A stretch of 64,000 nt of DNA from Legionella rowbothamii (GTDB lineage Bacteria > Pseudomonadota > Gammaproteobacteria > Legionellales > Legionellaceae). Positions 26,716 to 35,830 of the stretch are shown here, piece after piece. The position numbers were made by a program, and so were the translations under genes. Each line of letters starts with the position of its first letter. Positions within the stretch are counted from its first letter, which is position 1. The DNA lies in assembly GCF_900639985.1 (NCBI RefSeq), contig NZ_CAAAIM010000001.1, forward strand, positions 124,001 to 188,000, given 5' to 3'. The notes under the pieces are model-generated. The model was given only the letters and a program-made list of their open reading frames with translations. It ran no database searches and had not been told where the DNA came from.

Positions 26716-27873
26716 ATGAAAAATCAAGTTGAACTATTAGCTCACCAAACAGTGCAAAAGCTTAGCCAACAATTAGTTGCGTCTCCACAAGCTGCTTTTT
26801 TAAAGACAGGAGAAATAGTTCAAATAATAGCTGAGGTTATTCAACATGATTATAAATCGTGTAAAAGATCATTGAGGCAGGATTTTTATAAAAAGCTATC
26901 GCTATTGCTTCATTCTGATCGGTTTGCCAGAGATTCAGAGTACTTAGAACTTGCAACTTATTTAAATGAGAAGAAGTTACTTGATGAGCCACAGAAAATT
27001 TTAAATGAATGCTATACGAGAGAATCTGCTGAATCAATTTTTACTTTTTTCAAAAACGTTTTTAGTAAGCCAAGCCAGTCTCTAGATATTCTTACACGAC
27101 GCATATCAGATAATCCATTAGTTAGTAATCTGCAGCGTTATCCTGATCCAGTTAAATTGGGTGCAATTCTCCTATTGACTGTTTCTGTAGCTAGTTACTC
27201 TGTGATTACCATATTAAGTATGCTTGGCTCTGCTATAACTTGTTCACTTATCAATGCAACGAACAATCTTATTATTCTCGGGCTAAATAAAGTTACGGAT
27301 AATAGATATGAGCAAATGACAGAGTATTATAATGTTGCCGCTGAACACATAGTTCATGAAAGAATACAGAAGGGCACACTAGGTACACTAGATAAAGTAA
27401 AGTTGGCTTTTTTGGCACTTTATGCAGCTGGAATTGATGTAAATAAGAATGCATTACAACGCGCTACCCCCTTAATTGCCTCTCCTTTTGTATTGGCAGG
27501 AGTAGCTTTAGGTGATGCCGCTTTATGGGTGCAACGTTGGTTTTTTACCATGGTGGATGCGGCAAACTTGGTTTCATGTTATGTAGCGTTTACCGCATTA
27601 AATGTTCCTCTTATTAGCTATGACGCCTCAGTGTCTCTATTTGAGTACCTCTTGGATACAGATATTGTCGACCAAGAGACAAGTGCAACTAAGAGTAAGA
27701 AAACGCCATTGTATTTATTATTCGATTCGCCTGTGAATACTGTAGGCTCGCTAAACTCTGAAGTGGAGCCTGTTCATATAAGTTCACCTATTAAATACCC
27801 TTTAAAAAAGACAGATGTCCAAATGCCGATCGAGGACACGCTAAATTATCTCGTGTTTTCCAAAATGCAATGA
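26716..27873 (+). CDS. Legionella-type membrane protein, paralog A of a tandem pair
   Basis: A 385-residue protein. A helical N-terminal part (about 1-135) contains FYKKLSLLLHSDRF (about 55-68), followed by two hydrophobic regions (about 150-190 and 250-305) and a polar C-terminal tail. An AGGAGC site precedes the ATG. The next gene encodes a protein with the same layout and the same N-terminal pattern (FYHELSFRFQSDKF), so they look like diverged tandem paralogs. No signal peptide or enzymatic motif is seen. The layout suits an effector that inserts in host membranes, but that is a guess. Confidence 0.6.
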   Translation: MKNQVELLAHQTVQKLSQQLVASPQAAFLKTGEIVQIIAEVIQHDYKSCKRSLRQDFYKKLSLLLHSDRFARDSEYLELATYLNEKKLLDEPQKILNECYTRESAESIFTFFKNVFSKPSQSLDILTRRISDNPLVSNLQRYPDPVKLGAILLLTVSVASYSVITILSMLGSAITCSLINATNNLIILGLNKVTDNRYEQMTEYYNVAAEHIVHERIQKGTLGTLDKVKLAFLALYAAGIDVNKNALQRATPLIASPFVLAGVALGDAALWVQRWFFTMVDAANLVSCYVAFTALNVPLISYDASVSLFEYLLDTDIVDQETSATKSKKTPLYLLFDSPVNTVGSLNSEVEPVHISSPIKYPLKKTDVQMPIEDTLNYLVFSKMQ

Positions 27874-28034
27874 CTAAAACTTACTGAGACCTTGTGAGCT
27901 TATAAGGATAGGGTTGGGTGTCTTTATTCTAACTCATTGTTTAAAAGCGAATAATTTTTAGTGGAGGGATTGTTTGTTCGTGATTTTATTTCGTGTTACT
28001 ATTTGACCACTTTGCGATAAATGGTTTTTATTTG

Positions 28035-29450
28035 ATGAATAAATCACCTGACCTGTTAGCAGTTCATACAATAGAGTCGATTGGTAATGACCTTTCAACA
28101 ATGCAAGAACATGGAATAACGTTAAGTCCCAAAAGAGTTTTGGCTCTTATTCGTAGTCATGTTAGCAAGTCGTATGCTGAAGTACGAAAAGAAGATAAAA
28201 ATACGTTCTATCATGAATTATCTTTCCGATTTCAATCGGACAAATTCAAAAGTTTTTATCCCGAGTTGTTTAGCACTTTAAGTTATTTGAAGTTGGCAGA
28301 TAGACCACGAGAAATATTAAATAGTCTTCATAAAAAATATCACGATCGTAAACAATTATTTAAAAATCTTGTTAAGAGCAAAGCATTAAGAACCTTGTTA
28401 GAGTATACATTAGAAAATCCATTAACAACTCAATTGGCGCGTTACACACAGCCGTTTAATTTTTTATCAAAAGCAATTTATTTAAGCCTACTAATACCAT
28501 TAATTATCGCTATTTTTTTTGGGTTTGTTGCGATAAGAACGGTCGATTTAGCAGTATCGGTTATTGATTTTTTTATAAACGTGTTGACTCCAGTTTTTGT
28601 AGGGAGGCATGATGCCCAAGAGCTCAATAGCTATCTTTCATCACAATTTGATCAGTACAAACAAGAGTATTTAGTTACTTTACGTGATGAGTATATTGCC
28701 AAGACTATATGGAGTGAATTGGACCATCACGAATTACAAAGTTTAAATGATGAGCAATTTTTTGCATTAATTTTAAAAAATGAACTTGATGAAAATGGTC
28801 TTTATAAAGAAGCTCCAACTCAAAAAGAAAATGAAACGTTAACACAGTATCAAGAGTTGCTTAAGGGTTGGATTACAGATAAAGAACAACATAAGAGCGA
28901 TATATTAGATGGCCATAATAAAAAAATTAATGACAGTATCTATATCAATGGTTTTGGTCGTATAAAACGTATATTTATGGCCTTCTATAAAGCAATCACT
29001 GAACCGGTAAATGGTGTTTCATTATTATTACTTCGTCCTATACAAGTGGTTGCTGCCGCATTCATTTTAACTGCCGCAACGTTAACTGAGTTGGTTCGGT
29101 ATGTTACCTTTGCTGTTGCGCTGGTCGGAATGACAGCCACCGTGTTTGCATGTTTTTTTACTTTATCTTTTTTAAGCAGTCCTCTTTATTGTTATGATTT
29201 TGTTGGATATGCCAATAATAAGCGGCAACGCTGCTTTGATAATGATCAAACAATAGAAGCTGAGTCTGAGCGTGAATTGACAACCAATTTCATGCATGAG
29301 TTGCTGAAAAGCAAACCAGTGACAAAAAGTAAGGGTGCTGGTGGGGCTGAGCCTCCTTTTCATCATTGTTCTCCCGTTGGGGATATTCCAAAAGGGCAAG
29401 AGAACCAATCTCTGCATGACCAGGTTGTATCTAATGGATTGGTTCAATAA
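28035..29450 (+). CDS. Legionella-type membrane protein, paralog B of a tandem pair
   Basis: About 471 residues from the ATG at 28035; an in-frame GTG at 27993 adds 14, and neither has a clear ribosome site. The N-terminal helical part (about 1-130) mirrors that of the previous gene, including FYHELSFRFQSDKF and a PREILNSL segment like PQKILNEC. Two hydrophobic regions follow (about 145-190 and 340-395), separated here by a charged insert of about 110 residues that paralog A lacks. The tail is Lys-rich. Function unknown. Confidence 0.6.
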   Translation: MNKSPDLLAVHTIESIGNDLSTMQEHGITLSPKRVLALIRSHVSKSYAEVRKEDKNTFYHELSFRFQSDKFKSFYPELFSTLSYLKLADRPREILNSLHKKYHDRKQLFKNLVKSKALRTLLEYTLENPLTTQLARYTQPFNFLSKAIYLSLLIPLIIAIFFGFVAIRTVDLAVSVIDFFINVLTPVFVGRHDAQELNSYLSSQFDQYKQEYLVTLRDEYIAKTIWSELDHHELQSLNDEQFFALILKNELDENGLYKEAPTQKENETLTQYQELLKGWITDKEQHKSDILDGHNKKINDSIYINGFGRIKRIFMAFYKAITEPVNGVSLLLLRPIQVVAAAFILTAATLTELVRYVTFAVALVGMTATVFACFFTLSFLSSPLYCYDFVGYANNKRQRCFDNDQTIEAESERELTTNFMHELLKSKPVTKSKGAGGAEPPFHHCSPVGDIPKGQENQSLHDQVVSNGLVQ

Positions 29451-29728
29451 GAAGGGATATGACACTTGTTTAGGGAAATATCTTGCGTCCTACGCTTTGT
29501 TCGTGGGCTCGTTAATAGGTTAAACATTAATAAAAAATAATTGGTTCCCGATTTTAATTCGCATATCCACTGTGGTTAGCTGGCATTTAAAAGTAGCTCA
29601 TAAAACAAGCTAATATAGTAGTTGAAAAAGAAAGATAAGCTTTCTATGTTTTATTCGAATGCATGAAATGGCATTTTACATGGTTTATTGTTAGAATTAA
29701 ATACAAGGTGGTTTTTTTGAGGCTTTTT

Positions 29729-30529
29729 ATGTTTGATGAATTTTATAGAATAGCGATAGAATCTAATGATTATGAAGAATTAAAAAGAAAATTACAAGAC
29801 CCTTTAGATAAATATGCCATAGACCCGTTTATTGAAGCAGCTATTGGGGGAACTCCTCTTGATGCGGTAGGACGTAAAAATGGCTTTAAGGGGACTGTGG
29901 CCGCTCATTTAGCTTTAGAAGGACATCATGATAAAGTAGAATGGTTTCGGATGCTCGGCGCAAACCCTAGAGATATTGCTTATGCCTATGCACTAGCAGG
30001 CAACCATGAAAAAGTGGAAATCTACCGTCAACTAGATGCTGAAAATGTTCATGCTATTGCTCAGGGATACGCACAAGGCGGTCACCATAAGCAAGTGGAA
30101 ATCTACCTTAATCAACACGGGGCAAATATTAACGTTATTACTCATGGTTACGCCCAGGCCGGCGATCGTGAGAGCGTATTGAAATACGATCTCGACTTGG
30201 TGTTGGAGCTTTATCGTGAGGAGAGAGCCGCTATAAAAGAAGCCTCTGGAGCAACAGCAGAGTATTTGCGCAGCAGTTTCTTTTCTTCCTTTCAAAACAG
30301 TTTTACACAAGAAAGTGATGCAATTGATGCTTTAAAATTAGCGTTAAAGGGTGAGAGGGTTGATTTAAATGAACACCTATCTATATTAAGAAGTGGTGGT
30401 CTGGGTACGGTGCTGCGAGAATTTGTTAAGTCGGGCGTGGGTAGCTCATTAGTGGGAAAAGAAGTCTCTACAGTGCGTGAATTTGTGCAGGCTCTTCAAC
30501 AGAAAAACTCTAATCAAGCGCAACCTTAA
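29729..30529 (+). CDS. Repeat protein with 27-residue GYAxxGxHxxVEIY units
   Basis: About 266 residues from the ATG at 29729, which has a GAGG site six bases upstream; an upstream in-frame ATG at 29663 has none. Residues about 52-165 form four degenerate units of about 27 residues, best seen in IAYAYALAGNHEKVEIYRQL and IAQGYAQGGHHKQVEIYLNQ. The pattern resembles shortened ankyrin-like helical repeats used in protein contacts and is known from Legionella genomes. The rest is helical and charged. No signal peptide. Candidate effector by family habit only. Confidence 0.6.
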   Translation: MFDEFYRIAIESNDYEELKRKLQDPLDKYAIDPFIEAAIGGTPLDAVGRKNGFKGTVAAHLALEGHHDKVEWFRMLGANPRDIAYAYALAGNHEKVEIYRQLDAENVHAIAQGYAQGGHHKQVEIYLNQHGANINVITHGYAQAGDRESVLKYDLDLVLELYREERAAIKEASGATAEYLRSSFFSSFQNSFTQESDAIDALKLALKGERVDLNEHLSILRSGGLGTVLREFVKSGVGSSLVGKEVSTVREFVQALQQKNSNQAQP

Positions 30530-30898
30530 ATCATACAACAGCTCTTATTAAGTAGCGTGGGAGCAAATCCCGCGTATTATTTTGATCTTTCTGGAATTGG
30601 CAGAGCAGCGTTAAAAAGAGAGAGGGAATTTACTCTAACGCAGTATTTATATCCAAATACCAAAAGGTTTACCATGGGATTTCCATTGCCTATAAATCTT
30701 AAATAGCTGCATGATTATATTTGAAAAAAAGCTTTTTTGAGAATTTTGATAACGGAATTATTTTTGCTTTCAATTAATCCTCAATTTTAACAACTCCCTC
30801 AATTTTATTGTTAGCACACCAAATTTAATTAGATGTGCTATATTTTATGGGCAACTGTACAAAAATAATAAATATCTTTCATTAAAAGGAATTAAATT
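30530..30898. other. Intergenic region, AT-rich, 369 bp
   Basis: No gene is seen. It contains a short imperfect hairpin of the form CGTGGGAGCAAATCCCGCG near 30555, a perfect AAAAAAGC/GCTTTTTT palindrome at 30725-30738 that could end transcription, an AGCACA/TGTGCT inverted repeat (30813-30839) and a promoter-like element before the small exported protein. Confidence 0.6.
30813..30844 (+). promoter_or_regulatory. Extended -10 promoter with overlapping inverted repeat
   Basis: TGC-TATATT (30836-30844) is an extended -10 element (TGn before the hexamer). No good -35 is spaced correctly. The inverted repeat AGCACA (30813-30818) and TGTGCT (30834-30839) overlaps the -10, as an operator would. It stands 55 bp before the gene at 30899. 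Confidence 0.4.
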
Positions 30899-31168
30899 AT
30901 GAACAAAATTCTTGCTAAAGCCGGTATGTTTACTTTATTAGTTAGTGTTTCTGTTTATGGATGGGCTAATGCGTGTATGCCTATTGCAAAAGCGTGCATG
31001 CAAAATGGCTATCATAAAGGAGGCGAAAAGGAACATAAAGGTTTAGTAAAAGACTGTGTTATGCCAGTTGTGATGGGTTCTAAAACATTGCCAAATACTA
31101 ATTTTAGCCAAAATGAACTCCAAGGTTGCAAAGCTAAAATTGCTCAGAAAGTAAAAGGTAGAATGTAG
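30899..31168 (+). CDS. Small exported Cys-containing protein
   Basis: An 89-residue protein with a signal peptide (about 1-25, cleavage near WANA) and a basic mature part of about 64 residues with four Cys (about 26, 33, 53 and 77) that could form two disulfides. An AAAGGA site precedes the ATG. I do not recognise the family; small proteins of this type with four spaced Cys occur in Legionella. It has its own promoter-like element and a strong palindrome after its stop, so it is probably a single-gene unit. Confidence 0.65.
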   Translation: MNKILAKAGMFTLLVSVSVYGWANACMPIAKACMQNGYHKGGEKEHKGLVKDCVMPVVMGSKTLPNTNFSQNELQGCKAKIAQKVKGRM

Positions 31169-31178
31169 TACAAAGGAA

Positions 31179-31216
31179 GCAATGTAGGCTGGGCTGTCAA
31201 GCCCAGCCTACATTGC
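31179..31216. repeat. Perfect palindrome, GGCTGGGC family
   Basis: A perfect 17-bp stem (31179-31195 and 31200-31216) with loop GTCA: GCAATGTAGGCTGGGCT and its complement. It lies between convergent genes, 11 bp after the small exported protein and 40 bp before the E2 gene stop. It is the most intact member of the family in the window. No T run follows. Confidence 0.9.
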
Positions 31217-31255
31217 AAAACGAGAGTAGATGTTTACTCTTCAAAAGTTAAAAAA

Positions 31256-32371
31256 TTACGCTTTTTGCAGTGACTCAATCACAGCGCCCAAGAAGCGAGT
31301 AGCCTCTCCTCCAGTTGCCGCTCTATGATCAAAACTAAGCGATAAAGGCAGGATGTTATGAATTTCAACAGTCCCATTATCATTCGCAACGACTCCTTTA
31401 TAGAGTCTTCCTACAGCTAAAATTGCAACCATTGGTGGGACAATGATTGGACTTGCAAACCGGCCTGCGAATTTTCCAAAATTAGATAGGGTAAAGGTTG
31501 CCCCCTTTAATTTTTCAGCACTAATCTCCCTATTTGCCACAGAGGTTTTAAACTGATTAATCGTTTGACGTAACTCGGCATCAGAACGTTTGGCTGCATC
31601 ATGAATAACCGGTACAAATAAGCCTTCATCATTATCCATGGCGAGTCCAAGATGTACTTCCTTAAAGCATTGGCGAGCCCCATGTTTGGTATCAAACCAA
31701 GCATTCATCGCCGGTTCTTTTTCAGAGGCATGAATTATGGCGCGAATTAAACGTACGGTAATGTCGGTTCCTGGTTTCCAATTATGGATATCTGCTTCAT
31801 CAAAAATACTCACAGGAACTACTTCTGCATGTGATTGCACCATACTATTTAGCATGGCTCGTCGTACACCGCGTAAAGGCTCATATCCAACAGGGACTTG
31901 GGAGTTTTTATCCGCTTGAGTTTGTACATCTTCTCGTGTAATCAGGCCAAATTCACCAGTACCTTTTAGGACTCCTAAATCCACACCTAATTTTTTAGCA
32001 AGCATTTTTACTGCAGGAGTTGCTTTAATTCGTGCCTTGCCAGAATGTTGAATACCGATAACAAAATTATCTTCACTGATTTCGTTACTTTCTTCTAAGT
32101 TTCCAACCACAGTACCTTTATCCGTTGCCTTTGCTGCGCTTGATTCAAATGCGACTAATGGCTCGCCTGTTTTGATTACATCACCTGGCTTACCAAATAA
32201 CTTACCGATAACTCCACTTTGAGGGCAGGGAACATCAACAACTGCTTTCGCTGTTTCCATAGAAACTAGCGGCTGATCAGTGACAACTGTATCGCCTTCC
32301 TTGACAAACCACTCATGAATTTCAGCATCAGGTAAACCTTCACCTAAATCAGGCAGATTAAAAATATTCAT
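31256..32371 (-). CDS. 2-oxoacid dehydrogenase complex E2 (dihydrolipoamide acyltransferase)
   Basis: A 371-residue E2 with one lipoyl domain (lipoyl-Lys42 in METAKAVVD), an E3-binding domain near 110-150 (KATPAVKMLAKKLGVDL) and a C-terminal acyltransferase domain. The catalytic motif, normally DHRxxDG, reads DHRAATGG: His349 is kept, but the Asp is replaced by Thr353. It follows E1-beta by two bp on the minus strand. The product acts in a pyruvate or branched-chain 2-oxoacid dehydrogenase complex; the single lipoyl domain and separate E1 subunits differ from the E. coli AceE/AceF type. Confidence 0.9.
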   Translation of the reverse strand: MNIFNLPDLGEGLPDAEIHEWFVKEGDTVVTDQPLVSMETAKAVVDVPCPQSGVIGKLFGKPGDVIKTGEPLVAFESSAAKATDKGTVVGNLEESNEISEDNFVIGIQHSGKARIKATPAVKMLAKKLGVDLGVLKGTGEFGLITREDVQTQADKNSQVPVGYEPLRGVRRAMLNSMVQSHAEVVPVSIFDEADIHNWKPGTDITVRLIRAIIHASEKEPAMNAWFDTKHGARQCFKEVHLGLAMDNDEGLFVPVIHDAAKRSDAELRQTINQFKTSVANREISAEKLKGATFTLSNFGKFAGRFASPIIVPPMVAILAVGRLYKGVVANDNGTVEIHNILPLSLSFDHRAATGGEATRFLGAVIESLQKA

Positions 32372-32373
32372 TA

Positions 32374-33348
32374 TTACTCCATTATGCTCATAACACTGTT
32401 TTTAATACGTGCAACACTTGGGATGTATTGTTTTTCTAATTGGAAATAGGGCATCACGGTATCATAACCAGTAACGCGTTGAACTGGAGCCATGAGCTCT
32501 GTCATTAAGTTTTCCATAATAAGTGCTGAAATTTCTGCACCCACACCGCAAGTTTTTGCCCCTTCATGAACAATAACGCAACGCCCCGTTTTTTCTACAG
32601 AAGCAAGAATTGTTTCGATATCTAATGGTTTTATTGTTGCAACATCAATGAGTTCACAAGAAATGCCTTCATCTTCAAGTTGTTTCACAGCTTGTTGGGT
32701 CTCATGCAAGCTTGCTCCCCAAGTAACCAAGGTAACGTCATCACCTTGTTTTAAGGTAAAGCATTTGCCAATTGGGAGTGCCTCTCCATTATCTTCCACT
32801 GGTTGTTTCACTAAACGGTAGATACGTTTAGGCTCTAGGAATATAACAGGATCAGGATTACGCATGGCAGCGAGCAATAAGCCGTATGCTCTTTTCGGTG
32901 ATGAAGGAATTACTACTTGCAAGCCTGGAATGTGGGCAAATAATGCTTCTGTGCTTTCTGAATGATGCTCTGGTGCTCTAATTCCACCACCAAATGGGGC
33001 GCGAAACACCAAGGGACAACTCAAACGCCCACGTGTACGGTTACGCATACGTGCGGCGTGAGAAATAATCTGGTTCATTGCTGGATAAATAAATCCCATA
33101 AATTGAAACTCAGCTACAGGTTTTAACCCTTGCAATGACATTCCAATAGCTAATCCTGCGATCATGGATTCAGCAAGTGGCGAATCAAACACTCGTTTTT
33201 CGCCAAACCGTTCTTGCAAGCCAACTGTAGCACGGAAAACCCCTCCGTTTTTGCCTACGTCCTCTCCAAAAACAACAACATTATCATCATGAGCTAACTC
33301 ATAAGCTAGGGCCTGAGTAACTGCTTCAATTAAGGTGATATCAGGCAT
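32374..33348 (-). CDS. 2-oxoacid dehydrogenase E1 component, beta subunit
   Basis: A 324-residue transketolase-fold subunit: GEDVGKNGGVFRAT near 28-41, AESMIAGLAIGMS near 59-71, and a C-terminal domain ending in the canonical beta-subunit region. Together with E1-alpha it binds thiamine diphosphate and decarboxylates the 2-oxoacid. It overlaps E1-alpha by eight bp and precedes E2. Sequence alone does not decide between pyruvate and branched-chain substrates. Confidence 0.93.
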   Translation of the reverse strand: MPDITLIEAVTQALAYELAHDDNVVVFGEDVGKNGGVFRATVGLQERFGEKRVFDSPLAESMIAGLAIGMSLQGLKPVAEFQFMGFIYPAMNQIISHAARMRNRTRGRLSCPLVFRAPFGGGIRAPEHHSESTEALFAHIPGLQVVIPSSPKRAYGLLLAAMRNPDPVIFLEPKRIYRLVKQPVEDNGEALPIGKCFTLKQGDDVTLVTWGASLHETQQAVKQLEDEGISCELIDVATIKPLDIETILASVEKTGRCVIVHEGAKTCGVGAEISALIMENLMTELMAPVQRVTGYDTVMPYFQLEKQYIPSVARIKNSVMSIME

Positions 33349-34414
33349 TAGATGCTTCCTCCATAGCGATTGCGCGTTGTTCCACTAAATATTCAGGTAG
33401 TTCGGCAAAATGATAATCGAAGATACTGCTGATTGGTTGTGGTGTTCTACTGAGGTATTCATCCACTGCTTTTTCAACTTCAGTAGCACAATGCATTACT
33501 AATTGCTCTTCTTCCTCAGCACTCCAGAGGTTGTTCTGTACTAAGTATTCCTTGAAGCGAGCAATCGGTTCTTTGGGCTTGGCTTGCTCTACTTCTGCGG
33601 AGGGTTGATAGCGAGTCGCATCATCTGCAGTGGTGTGATCGGACAAACGATAGGACATAGCTTCAATCAAAGTAGGTCCTTCACCACGACGGGCTTTTTC
33701 AATGGCATCACCAATTACTTGGCGGGTTGCCAAAATGTCATTACCATCTATTTGTACACCAGGAAATCCGGCTGCTATGGCTTTTTGGGCAATGGTTTCC
33801 GTTCCGGTTTGTTTGTCTCTGGGGACTGAAATAGCCCATTGGTTATTGTTTACTACAAAAACTACGGGTAATTTCCATGTACCGGCTACGTTAATTGCTT
33901 CATAGAAATCACCTTCAGAGGTTCCACCTTCGCCAATACACGCTACGGCTACTCTTGGTTCATTTCGGTATTGGAACGCAAAGGCAACCCCTGTTGCATG
34001 TAAGCATTGAGAGGCAATAGGTACACAGATGGGTAGGTCTTGAGATTTGCAGGAAAAATCACTGCCACGCTCGTCGCCGCCCCAATAGGTTAGAATTTCT
34101 GACATTTTTACGCCGCGCTGAATTTGCGCTGCATAATCGCGATAATAAGGAACAAATACATCCTCAGGCTTCATTGCATGGCCTATAGCGGTAGAAATCG
34201 CTTCCTGACCATTAATTGGGGCATAGGTCCCCATTTTACCTGTCCTTTGTAATGCGATTGCTTTCTTATCAAAAGTTCGAGTCAGCACCATGACTCGATA
34301 GAGTTCTTTCAGTGCTTCAGGGTTATTGGCAAAGGCAGGGAGTTCCCCTGCTAATTTGCCTTGTTCATCTAGAAATTGAGTATATGTAATATCAAATTGA
34401 GCAACTGTTGCCAT
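33341..34414 (-). CDS. 2-oxoacid dehydrogenase E1 component, alpha subunit
   Basis: A 357-residue subunit. The thiamine diphosphate motif runs from GEGGTSEGDFYEA near 161 to VVNNNQWAI near 185, and the phosphorylation-loop-like segment YRLSDHTTADDATRY lies near 256. The start at 34414 is chosen because a perfect AAGGAG site lies six bases upstream; a start at 34456 would add 14 residues. It is first in the E1a-E1b-E2 operon; no E3 gene is in the window. It is divergent from pabB. Confidence 0.93.
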   Translation of the reverse strand: MATVAQFDITYTQFLDEQGKLAGELPAFANNPEALKELYRVMVLTRTFDKKAIALQRTGKMGTYAPINGQEAISTAIGHAMKPEDVFVPYYRDYAAQIQRGVKMSEILTYWGGDERGSDFSCKSQDLPICVPIASQCLHATGVAFAFQYRNEPRVAVACIGEGGTSEGDFYEAINVAGTWKLPVVFVVNNNQWAISVPRDKQTGTETIAQKAIAAGFPGVQIDGNDILATRQVIGDAIEKARRGEGPTLIEAMSYRLSDHTTADDATRYQPSAEVEQAKPKEPIARFKEYLVQNNLWSAEEEEQLVMHCATEVEKAVDEYLSRTPQPISSIFDYHFAELPEYLVEQRAIAMEEASNA

Positions 34415-34492
34415 GCATGGCTCCTTGTCAACAAAGCGTTTGCATAGCATACTCACAAATTAATCTAAAAACCAGTTAATTATTTGTATCAA

Positions 34493-35830
34493 ATGACAAG
34501 AAATACTATAAAGCAATCCGTGCTCATGATGCTCGATTATTTCCCTTTAATGCAAGAGTACTATCAGAAATTGCGTCACTTACCAGGATTTGTGCTTTTG
34601 GAAAGTACAGACCGTTCTCAGGCACGTTATGATCTCGTGAGTGCTTATCCATATGATCGGTTTAGGCTCGATCCTCAAACGCAAAATGTATCCGAAATAT
34701 TATCCTCATTACGCGAAGTTTTAACCGTGCAAGACTCTGTGGCCGATCTTCCGTTTCAAGGTGGGGCAATAGGTTATATTTCCTATGATTTAGGGGCTCA
34801 GCTGGTTGGTATTGAGTCCTTTTCGCAACCTAGCTTGGAGACAATGCCTTTATTGGATTTAGGATTGTATGATTGGGCTATTATTGTTGACCATCAACTC
34901 AAGAAAGTAACTTTATTTGCTGCGAATACTCAACTCTCAACTAAGAATATTATTGATGAGGTTTTATCTTTATGGAATGGTATCCAGGATGAACCAAGCC
35001 AGGGGGAGTTAACCTGTGATTTTAATCCCTTAATTTCTCAAGATGAATACCAAGAAGCATTTAACTCGATCCATCATTCTTTAATAAAAGGCAGATGTTA
35101 TCAAACCAACCTAACTCAGCCATTTCATGCACGATATGAAGGGGACAGTTGGGGTTTTTATCAAAAAATAAGTCGTAAAAATCCAGTTCCATTTTCTGCC
35201 TTTTTACGAACCCAGGATGCTGACATTTTAAGTTTCTCGCCTGAGCGTTTTCTTCTATACGATAAAGGTAAACTACTTACATCACCTATTAAAGGAACCA
35301 TCGGTCGTTCAGCCGATCCCGTCGAAGATCAGCGCTTAATCGATGAATTGGAAGCGAGTGAGAAAAACAAAGCTGAAAATGTCATGATTGTTGATTTGCT
35401 ACGTAATGATCTGGGAAAAATAGCTAAACCAGGCTCCGTGCGCGTAACCTCTTTATGTGCTATTGAAAGTTATAATTCAGTACATCATTTAGTGAGTACC
35501 ATCGAGGCCCAATGTTTAGATACCATTCATCCTTTAGATGCTTTTTTCTCTTGTTTTCCTGGGGGCTCAATTACTGGTGCACCCAAAATTGAATCCATGC
35601 AGATTATTAGCCAAGAAGAACCTTATGCCCGGGGGGTTTATTGCGGTTCTATTGGTTATTTTTCCCGACATGGGTATTTTGATACGAACATTGCGATAAG
35701 AACAGTGATTGCTAAAAATAATCTATTACACCTCGCTGCAGGTGGGGGTATAGTTATTGACTCTAATTGTGAAGACGAATATCGTGAATGTTTTATCAAA
35801 ATTGCGGCGATAATTAATGGACTTAAGTGA
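34493..35830 (+). CDS. pabB: Aminodeoxychorismate synthase component I
   Basis: A protein of about 445 residues of the chorismate-binding family. The motif SPIKGTIGR (Lys instead of the Ala of anthranilate synthase) identifies PabB, which aminates chorismate for folate synthesis. DLLRNDLG and GGSITGAPK are the conserved C-terminal motifs. The start is uncertain: ATG 34493 or a TTG three codons earlier, with no clear ribosome site. Its last 14 bases overlap the nudix gene. folK, also in folate synthesis, lies further on at 51 kb. Confidence 0.92.
   Translation: MTRNTIKQSVLMMLDYFPLMQEYYQKLRHLPGFVLLESTDRSQARYDLVSAYPYDRFRLDPQTQNVSEILSSLREVLTVQDSVADLPFQGGAIGYISYDLGAQLVGIESFSQPSLETMPLLDLGLYDWAIIVDHQLKKVTLFAANTQLSTKNIIDEVLSLWNGIQDEPSQGELTCDFNPLISQDEYQEAFNSIHHSLIKGRCYQTNLTQPFHARYEGDSWGFYQKISRKNPVPFSAFLRTQDADILSFSPERFLLYDKGKLLTSPIKGTIGRSADPVEDQRLIDELEASEKNKAENVMIVDLLRNDLGKIAKPGSVRVTSLCAIESYNSVHHLVSTIEAQCLDTIHPLDAFFSCFPGGSITGAPKIESMQIISQEEPYARGVYCGSIGYFSRHGYFDTNIAIRTVIAKNNLLHLAAGGGIVIDSNCEDEYRECFIKIAAIINGLK

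Noticed and set aside
34421..34492. Frameshift between E1-alpha and pabB, or a longer E1-alpha start at 34456
   Set aside because: The strong AAGGAG site and family N-terminus support the start at 34414; the genes are simply divergent.
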